Shown: one piece after another, positions 56,940 to 64,000 of the stretch
Layout: the number at the start of each line of letters is the position of its first letter
Position numbering within the stretch: the first letter of the stretch is position 1
Assembly: GCA_027625915.1 (NCBI GenBank)
Contig: JANTQA010000023.1
Coordinates: 11,098,001 to 11,162,000 of the forward strand
Reading direction: 5' to 3'
Length of the DNA: 64,000 bases
DNA from: Anaeramoeba flamelloides
Taxonomy: Eukaryota > Metamonada > Anaeramoebidae
Program-made: the position numbers and the translations under genes
The notes under the pieces: generated by a model
The model's database searches: none
What the model was told of the DNA's origin: nothing
Seen by the model: the letters and a program-made list of their open reading frames with translations, nothing else

Positions 56940-57745
56940 ATTTGGTTTTTTTAATTGAAGAAATAAAAAGTTTTCTTTATTTCTTGATTGAAAAAAAAAC
57001 AAAAAAAAAAACTAATATTGGGTTTCTTAGGATTTGAAGGAAGAGAGTAAAAAAAAAAATTTGACTCAATTCTTTCAAATTATGTAAAACCTAACGAAAT
57101 AGTCCTTCAAGTGCTGCATGGTGTCGCAGAGTGCCGAACTTTTCAAGAATTCAAAAGAATAGAGAAAATACATAGATTTTACTCAATTCTTTTAAATTCT
57201 GGAAAAGCTAACGGCGATTTTTTTAAATTTCAAAAATAAAAAAAAAACCTAACAGAATCTATCCGAAAAGTGTCCACAGAGTGCCGTAGAGTACCTAACT
57301 TTTCTTGGGATTTTCTGTTTTACATGTACAATTTATTGATTTTGTAAATAAATAGAAACCCCAAGAAAAGCTAAAGGGTGATCTATTGATTTTACAAATA
57401 AACAGAAAATTCAAAAAAACCCAACCGTGCTTTTTTTTATTTTGAGAAATTAAAAGAAAATTTTTGAAATTTTCTTTTTATCTTTTAAATCAAAAAAAAA
57501 AACCCTAACGAAGGTGCCGTCAAGTGCCGTAGAGTGCCAAGGTTTTTTTAATTCAAGTAAGAAAAAAATAAAATTTCTTAAAATTTTCTTGTTATTGTTA
57601 AATCCTTGGAAAACCTAAAAAAGTGTCCTTCAAGTGCTGCATGGTGTCGTAGAGTGTCTAGCTTTTCCAGAATTCAAAAGAATAGAGAAAAATCATAAAT
57701 TTTATCGATTCTTTTAAATTATGGAAAAAGCGCAGTTAGTTTGTT
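56940..57745. repeat. Modular hairpin cluster H4, the largest
   Basis: Four copies of the G+C-rich core lie at about 57102-57136, 57270-57296, 57513-57540 and 57624-57660 (GTGCCGTCAAGTGCCGTAGA at its best in the third). Between them are palindromes of the two main kinds: CCAGAATTCAAAAGAATAGA paired with its inverse, and AATAAACAGAAAAT or AAGAAAATTTTTGAAATTTT-type arms. The first and fourth core copies share GCTGCATGGTGTCG, so part of the cluster arose by internal duplication. It lies within the probable long intron of the ankyrin/BTB gene. Confidence 0.7.
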
Positions 57746-57874
57746 TTTTTTTTTAATTTTTGTTTTGATTGGAAAATTAATGTTTTTTATCTAAACAAAA
57801 ACATGTATAAAATATTTTTTTTTAAAAAAATGACCCCCTTTATAAAAATCTAAAATATAATCCCATTAATATAA

Positions 57875-58390
57875 ACCATTTTCAAGTTAAAGTGCCCAGT
57901 TACAGGAAGTAAATTAAATCTGTTTAAAGGGTTTGAATCAATATTAGAAGAAAAATTTTATTTTGTATTTTTCAAAATTGAAATTATTTTTTCACATTTT
58001 TATTTTTTTTAATTCGATTTTTTTTTACACCTAATTCATTTACAAATTTTTGTTATATTGCAAGATCTATAGTCACTAGGGAAGAATGTGTTATTTTAAG
58101 GTTATTGAAATAGTGGAAGATGATTGTAGAGAATTCATTTTCATTTCTATTGAAATTTTATTTGATCTTAAATTGAAGTTCAAAACAAACATTGTTGTTT
58201 TTTCGCAATAGTTCCCTAAGTATTCAGTTTTTACAATTTTTAAGAAAATAAATAAATTGATTGGATTTACTCCAAAGAATATCAACGATTCTTTGACGTA
58301 TATTATTCTTCACATTTCTTGTTTATTCTTCAAAGTCAATTATAGAAAATAATTGATATTTGTAAAAAATTTTGTGCATTTTCCGAAAAA
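57875..58390 (+). repeat. Dispersed repeat R5, copy 2
   Basis: Partner of 52900-53590 in the same orientation. It stops about 30 bp short of a 31-base A tract (58421-58451) that forms the T-rich start of the intron after the ankyrin exon on the minus strand. Confidence 0.6.
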
Positions 58391-58419
58391 AAATTTATTT
58401 TAAAATAATAGAGAAGAAT

Positions 58420-58420
<1 letters not shown>

Positions 58421-58451
<31 letters not shown>
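58421..58451. repeat. Poly(A) tract, 31 bases
   Basis: Uninterrupted A run. On the minus strand it is a T run directly after the ankyrin exon's donor. T runs also follow the scaffold gene's second-exon donor (GTTTGTTTT), so it fits an intron start. Confidence 0.85.
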
Positions 58452-58452
<1 letters not shown>

Positions 58453-58456
58453 AAAC

Positions 58457-58811
58457 TTGTATTTATTAGATTATAAAATTCAAGAGCTGTTGTAAAAAAT
58501 TGAATATCTAGAAATGCTTTTGGTAACGAGTTATTTAATGATAGGGTGTAAAGGGATTTCAAACGCACTTGAAAAAGATTTTTTATAATTAATTGTTTTC
58601 CCATTTTGTTTAATTGTTTTTTAAATTTCTCATCAAGATACATGGGAAAATAATAATCGATTAACGAATGGATAATTATATGTTTTTGGTAATCATCGTC
58701 AGATGAAAGATAATAATGGTTGGATTTTGATGCCTTTTTCTTCGCCCAATAAAGCAGTGCCGCTTCACCCTTTTTATCATAATAATTTACATTTAGGATT
58801 GGTATTATCAT
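58457..58811 (-). CDS. Ankyrin-like exon, probable 5' part of the BTB gene
   Basis: An ATG complementary to 58809-58811 opens MIIPILNVNYYDKKGEAALL, and the frame is open 60 bp further upstream (an IYFIKV helix), so an earlier exon is possible. NVNYYDKKGEAALLYWAKK resembles the hairpin and first helix of an ankyrin repeat (consensus DVN..D..G.T.L..A). Later helices (HIIIHSLIDYYFP, LNKMGKQLIIKNLF) are less typical. The frame runs into a poly-T tract, but a donor GTTTGT occurs just before it at 58456, leaving one base of a split codon. That matches the acceptor at 54624, and joining gives a frame of 316 codons across a 3.8-kb intron. Alternatively this is a truncated gene of its own. Confidence 0.5.
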
Positions 58812-59684
58812 AAATACCTTTATGAAATAAATTAAAATTCGTTTATCCTTTGAATTGTAGAGAACTATTTAAATAATAATATATTTTTAATTGTTGATAA
58901 AAAAATCAAAATTAATGATAAAAAAAGAATTATTTCACAAAATGAAATTTGCATAAAACACCTACAAATTGCGTATTTCCAATTTTATTGGAAATTAATT
59001 TTTAAAGTTTTGTTTTACCCCAAATGTTGAATGGGTTAGTTGTTATTTCATTTTATTTTCATTATGTCAAAATATTCTACATCAATACCATAATTTATTT
59101 CCCTAAAGAGATCTAAATATTTGAACAACTAGAGATTAAATGAAATATTATACTTTAGTTATATTTATTTATTCTTTTTTTTTCTCATATTGATCTATTA
59201 AACGGAATTTTTAAAAAAATGTAACATAAATTTGGGTATTTAATATCTAATAATAATTAACCAAGGTTTATTTCTTCTATTATATTTCCAGGTAGATAAA
59301 TATTTGTGAATAATAAAAATAAATAATATTTCCATCTTCTTTAATATAAAATAAAATTTCAAATAATAATAATCAATGTAACTTTATGTTTGAAACCTGA
59401 ATTATTTTATTCCCAAATTAAAAAAAAAATATTGAAATGTAGTACATTTGTTGATTTTTTCGAATTTACTGAAACAAATACTAATAAAGTGAAAAGTTGC
59501 TAAAGCAATCTCAATCAGAAACGGGTGATTGTTTATATCCTCTCCAATGGGTTACTAAGAATTAACCGTTAAAACTCACCGTTTAGTATAATAATTCACA
59601 TCTATATCATCGAAATGCATCAAGATATTAATTTCCTTCAGGTAACTGGTAAATATACAAAAAATGATCTAATTTTTGATTTTT

Positions 59685-60095
59685 TTCAATTTTTTCCCTG
59701 TCATATTTTCTGTTTATAAGAAAGAAGAATTGCAAAGTGGGAAAATCGTGTGGTTACTTGTTAACACTGAAATACTGAAACACAAAAGTATGAGTAACTT
59801 GAAAATTAAATCTAAAATAGAAATTCCGAAAATACCAAGGGTTTAAAGCAAAATAGATCAAAAATAAAGAAAAAATTATAACAATTAAATCACTAATCAA
59901 ATTAAGCTAAATTGATCAAAAGTCTCGTATTATTATTTAGGGTGTTCTTAATTAAAGATATTATTGTTTTTTTTTTTTTTTGATTTTTTACCAATTGCTT
60001 CTGAAAAGCCCTAATAAAATTCAATTTTTTTTTATTTTTTTTTTTCCTTTTTTCTTTTTATTGTTTTTTTTTTTTTTTTTACTTTTTGAACATTC
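59685..60095 (+). repeat. Dispersed repeat R4, copy 2
   Basis: Partner of 50870-51330 in the same orientation, with the same block order ending in a long T run and CCAATTGCTTCT. No frame is conserved between the copies. Confidence 0.6.
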
Positions 60096-60214
60096 AAGAA
60101 AATTTAGTGTGCGTCTTTCTCATGAATAATCGTGAAATCTTTGATTTTACGCCTTACATTTCCTTTTAGAAATTTAAGTATAAGAATTTCTAAAGTGTAA
60201 TTTACACATCCATA

Positions 60215-61150
60215 TCATGAAAAAATTTTTCAAAAAAAAATTAAATATTTGCTAATTGTACACTTTTTAATAACCTCACTTATAATAAACACTATTGTTA
60301 AATAAAAGATCTTGGATCAAAAAAATATTTTTAAAGATATTTTACAATTTAAGTTGAAAAATCCATTTTTCCAGGTAAGATTTTTTTTAAATTTAATAGT
60401 AAAAAAATTTGAAAATTTTTTTCTTCACAGTTAAGAGGCCATTTTATTATATTTTAAAAGTATTCGAAAATTATAAATATCTTCTAAATATGGATAATCA
60501 ATTATTTTGACTATAAAAGAATTATTTATTGATATAAATTGAAAAAAATATTTTTTTTTTGATTTTTCAGTTAGTTTTTTTTTTAATTTTTGAAATAAAA
60601 GGAAAATTTATTAAATTTTCGGTTTATTTCTAAAATTTTAAAAAAACTGCAGTTAGGTTTTCGCGAATTTAAAAGAATTGAGTTAAATCAAAGATTTTAC
60701 TCTTTTCTTTTGAATTCTCTAAAAGTGTCTTTAGGTTTTCTTGAGTTTTCTATTTATTTGAAAAATTAATTGATTTTTGTTAGGTTTTTTTGAGTTTTCT
60801 ATTTATTTGTGAAGTTTTCTAGGTTTTTTTGGATGATAAGAATGTTTTCAAAACTATTAGTTATTATCTCTCAAAAAAATATCCTAAAGTTGAATTTAAC
60901 GAAAATTCATCCTTCAAATCTATTAAAAAAAATTACCATAAAATAGATCTTTTTTTCTCGACTAGAGACTTTTAAAAACAGTAGTACTACTAAAAACAAT
61001 AAATACAACAATCTAAAGAATTTGAAGTTTTGAAAAATAGTTATATTGTAAATAAACTTATTACGAAGTATGAAAGGATAATTGAAGTAATAGTTTTGTC
61101 AAACTTGGAATTTTCTGGTTTTATTTTTTTATACTAGTGTTGTTCAATAA
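60215..61150 (+). repeat. Dispersed repeat R1, copy 2
   Basis: Partner of 9030-10135, including AATAAACACTATTGTTAAAT, GATATTTTACAATTTAAGTT, AGAGGCCATTTTATTATATT, AACTATTAGTTATTATCTCT and TACTAGTG. The middle holds hairpin modules as in copy 1, but fewer of them and without a clear core, so modules were gained or lost inside the repeat. Confidence 0.7.
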
Positions 61151-61490
61151 TAAAAAATAGAATTTTTTTTTCAAGTGTAAAAATCTTCAAAGTTTTACTT
61201 TAAACTATCAAATTAAATGCACTTTATGAAATTTTCATCTATCGCATTTTTTACTTTTTGGTATATTATCATTAGTAAGTGATAATAAAATTTGTGATTC
61301 TTTAGCAAAATTTCTAAAAAAAAGTTTAGAAATTAGGAAAGTACCGTCGAGTGCCTAGCTTTTCCACAATTCTTTTGAATTGCGGAAAAGCTAAAAGCGT
61401 TTTTTTTTTTAATTTAAGAAATAAAAAGAAAATTGAGGAAATTTTGTTTTTATTTCTTATAGTAAAAAAAACCTAACAGCAAACAGGAGA
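60570..61490. repeat. Modular hairpin cluster H5 (two parts)
   Basis: Part one, 60570-60840, lies inside R1 copy 2 with an AAAATAAAAGGAAAATTTATT palindrome (20-base arms or less) and GAGTTTTCTATTTATTTG twice. Part two, 61325-61490, has a core remnant GTACCGTCGAGTGCCTAGC at about 61341-61360, the perfect hairpin CTTTTCCACAATTC / GAATTGCGGAAAAG, and an AAGAAATAAAAAGAAAATT palindrome. Confidence 0.6.
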
Positions 61491-61980
61491 AAAGTAATTT
61501 TCTCTCTTCAAAAATAAAAAAATAAAAAAAAAAAAAAACATTTTTTACTTTGTATTTCAACATTTTTTTTTTATGATATTTGAGCAATCACACAAATTGA
61601 AGAAGTGGGTTACATTCAAAGTTTTGGCTTTTTACAAAGTGTCTTTTTATTATTCTTGTTTTTATCAGGTGTCTTGAATGAAAGAAATCTTTAACGAATT
61701 GAGTATTTTTGAAAAATATTTTTGAAAAATATTTTTTTACTTTGCTTGTATTTCAAAATAATATTTTTATTTATTTTTTTTATTTGCTCTAATTCAAAAT
61801 CTAAATGTTAAGAAATATTATTCTTTTGAAAAGTTAATTTATTATTTTATTGAACAAAAGGAATCTTTAATAAATTGAATATTTTATTAAATATTTTATA
61901 AAAATTGTTCGTCTATTTGAGTAATAATTTCAATAAAACATTATTTTACTCTTTTTCCTTTATTCGGATTTTTGTCACCA

Positions 61981-62685
61981 CACTACAAGGAAAATTTTTT
62001 GAAAAAAAAAATCTCTAAATTTTGTATTTTTGAAATACACTCATATAATAAACATTATTATACATAACAATTTTCAATGAGGTTTACAACTTTAATAGAT
62101 ATTAATAGGAATTGAAAAAAAAATGAAAATTTTCAGTAATATTTTTTTCATTTTTAATTGTAAAATTTTTTGAATTTTTTTAATTGACTTAGTAGAGAGA
62201 TAATTTTCAAGTATTTTTTTAATAGTATAAAAGGAAACATATTTTTCAATTTGAAAATAGTACAAAATATTTCAATCAAAAGATATTGCTCAATTAAATT
62301 GAAAATCTGATTTTTTATCTGTTTTTGGAATATTTTTTATCATTTTATTTTTTTCCCTGGTTGAGTTTTTATATACGTTCCCGATTGTTTTCTGCAAATT
62401 GCTTTAACATATATTTTTTTTTTCAATCTTAATGTTCAATCAAAAATTAATTCATTTCAACTTTTTCCAATATAAAAATACCCTGAAAATAGGTGTTTTT
62501 TTCAAAAGTCGGTATTTTTTGAAAAGGGGGGTATTCAGATTTTCAAGAGTTTAATAGCTATCCTTTTTTTATTACATAAAATTATGATAACTTTGAAAAA
62601 ATAATTTATAAAAGAAGTATAACTTAAATCCAATGTATAGTTTTGGCTAACTTTAATTTTAGGTATTTAAATTTTCCTTGTAGTG
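61981..62685. mobile_element. CACTACAAGG-family inverted-repeat element, copy B, intact ends
   Basis: 705 bp from CACTACAAGGAAAATT to AATTTTCCTTGTAGTG, an exact 16-bp terminal inverted repeat. It aligns along its length with 41568-42281. The flanks (GTCACCA on the left, CAAACAA on the right) give no clear target duplication longer than two bases. There is no transposase frame. CACTA-type termini point to the CMC/EnSpm superfamily, tentatively. Confidence 0.85.
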
Positions 62686-63090
62686 CAAACAAAATGATTT
62701 TTCTCACTGTTTGGTTGAGAGGAAGAATTTAGTAAATTGAAAATATAAAAGTGAGTATAATAACGTTTTAGAATTACAAAGAATATAACCAAGGTAACAG
62801 TTTCCCGAAATTAATCAAATATTTCATCCCATTTTAGTTTTTTTTTTAATTCTTCAATGATATTCCTTCATTTAGGGTTGTTAATTAACAAAAAATATAT
62901 CAATCCAAAGAAAAAGAGAGACAAATGCATGATTTTTGACATTTATGAAAAAAATCCCAAAATAAAGATATGATGGAATGAAAATTGTTCTTGTTTTGAA
63001 TTCAAATCTAGTATTCAAGGCTCAGGTATTAAAAAAACTTTTACATATACTGGTTAAAGTTAACACACCACAATTTAGGAAAAAAATCCC

Positions 63091-63458
63091 AACATGATTT
63101 TTAATTGGAAACCTTAATAGAACCTGAAAACAAAAAGTAAGATCAATTAATAAAAGAAAAAAAATCCATGATTAAAGACAAAATGGGCAACTCAACACAA
63201 TTTATATCTACAACTATTTTATAGAAATCCAAGGTTTTTTTTTCTTTGGAGATCTCAAACAAAAGTTTAATTTTTTTAACCAATTCTTAATAAGGGATCA
63301 ATCCAAAGAAAATTCCCACAACAAAAGTCAGTATTAGAAAAACTGTTGTTGTGTTGAGTTATCCATTTTGTCTTTAATCATGGATTTTTTTTCTTTTATT
63401 AATTGATCTTACTTTTTGTTTTCAGGTTCTATTAAGGTTTCCAATTAAAAATCATGTT
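63091..63458. repeat. Near-perfect long palindrome, 110-bp arms
   Basis: Left arm 63091-63200 and right arm 63349-63458 are inverse copies with two mismatches in 110. Weaker pairing extends outward by about 15-20 bases (AGGAAAAAAA..C) and inward (CTTTGGAGATC / GATCAATCCAAAG) into the 148-bp spacer. A diverged single arm occurs at 56545-56690. There is no coding frame. It would form a strong hairpin in DNA or RNA. Confidence 0.9.
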
Positions 63459-64000
63459 GAACTTTTTTTCCTGTTTCACTTTTTTTCCCAAACAGCCATA
63501 TTTTTTTCATTTAAAAGTTATTCATTGATATTTCTTTTGAAAACTGTAATAATATAATGTGAAATTATAAAAAATTTATAGGATAATAAGCAAAAATCTT
63601 ATTTTTCTTTTCTTTTCTTTTTTTATATTAATCCCTGGGTTTTATTCCCTTAATCTAAAAATTGTAGTATTAATAAGGAAAATTTTCGCTTAAATTGAAG
63701 AACTTGTTCAATAGAAAGATCGGTTATTATAATTCTTTGTTTTTGAAATATCTTTTTTTTTTTTTTTTGTTTTTGTTTTTTTAAAAATTCTTTGTTATTT
63801 TTTTCTAAAGTTTTCAGCATAACTATTTCTGATAAAAAGAAACTGAAATTTTGAAAAAGTTTCAATCAACAAAATTGTTTTAATTCTTCTTTGTTATCCT
63901 TAAAAAAAAAAAAATTAACAAAAAAAAACAATAGTTTACTTGCTCCTAATCCCTCTTTCAAAAAATCAAGTTTGTAGTTTAATTTCAAAAAGGAAAACAA

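Larger units (their letters stand above)
58812..64000. other. Gene-free terminal region
   Basis: No supportable gene. It holds repeat R4 copy 2, R1 copy 2 with hairpin cluster H5, the intact CACTACAAGG element and the 63-kb palindrome. The frame at 63650-63865 (minus) runs through a Lys/Gln homopolymer and I do not support it. 58860-59470 shows a short repeat shared with 47150-47230 (AAAGAGATCTAAATATTTGA) and little else. Confidence 0.65.

Noticed and set aside
1-64000. Retroviral, LTR-type or other capsid-bearing elements
   Set aside because: I looked for long direct terminal repeats and for reverse transcriptase, integrase or capsid-like frames and saw none. The mobile elements recognised are small inverted-repeat DNA elements.
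1-64000. CRISPR arrays or bacterial operon features
   Set aside because: No regularly spaced direct repeats with unique spacers. Spliced genes and base composition show eukaryotic nuclear DNA. The periodic core motifs in cluster H4 are irregularly spaced and palindrome-linked.

Overview
The window is very A+T-rich eukaryotic nuclear DNA. Genes are sparse, and long stretches consist of homopolymer runs, short hairpins and small dispersed repeats. Coding regions stand out by higher G+C, are K/N/I/L-rich and carry low-complexity inserts (Lys-Thr, Asp/Glu, Asn, Gly-Ser). Introns follow GT-AG and range from about 100 bp to more than 3 kb; stop codons are the standard ones. A Ras GTPase, a myristoylatable PAS-type protein, an ankyrin plus double-BTB protein and an F-box/LRR protein suggest a free-living amoeboid protist. 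From memory of family styles I favour an anaeramoebid (Anaeramoeba, Metamonada) over a dictyostelid-like amoebozoan, at roughly 0.55 confidence. Nothing in the window settles this.

Layout. 1-6196: no gene; a palindromic MITE at 1309 and a tandem pair of about 0.5 kb repeats at 3990-4985. 6197-7264 (+): a three-exon Ras GTPase of 180 aa ending in a CaaX box. 7265-13524: no gene; a TTAA-bounded DNA element (7613-8986), a repeat of about 1.1 kb shared with 60 kb, a hairpin cluster, and a 181-bp TTAA-bounded MITE. 13525-14418 (-) and 14802-17471 (+): a divergent pair, a BSD-domain protein and an F-box/LRR protein, bracketed by related direct repeats. 17472-23862: no gene. 23863-27210 (+): a TTC7/Ypp1-like TPR protein. 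27211-33108: no gene; a long inverted repeat and three copies of the palindromic MITE. 33109-33746 (+): a two-exon PAS-like protein starting MGNQST. 33747-40191: no assembled gene; a fifth palindromic MITE, a mariner-type MITE (38442-38921) and unassembled coding-like scraps. 40192-50075 (+): a six-exon gene of about 1350 aa, probably a scaffold, whose introns hold transposon copies. 54028-58811 (-): a BTB exon and an upstream ankyrin-like exon whose splice phases match, probably one gene. 58812-64000: no gene; four repeat families and a 110-bp-armed near-perfect palindrome.

The recognisable products fit signalling, membrane-lipid and ubiquitin roles. Ras is the switch. TTC7 would join the plasma-membrane PI 4-kinase complex with EFR3. 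The F-box and BTB proteins would recruit substrates to SCF and CUL3 ligases. The PAS protein could be a membrane-anchored sensor. Apart from the divergent pair they show no shared organisation.

The least explained material is non-coding: at least four families of small inverted-repeat DNA elements, and a modular hairpin repeat built round a G+C-rich core (CCGTCAAGTGCCGTAGAGTG) that recurs in clusters across the window. All repeat similarities were judged by eye.
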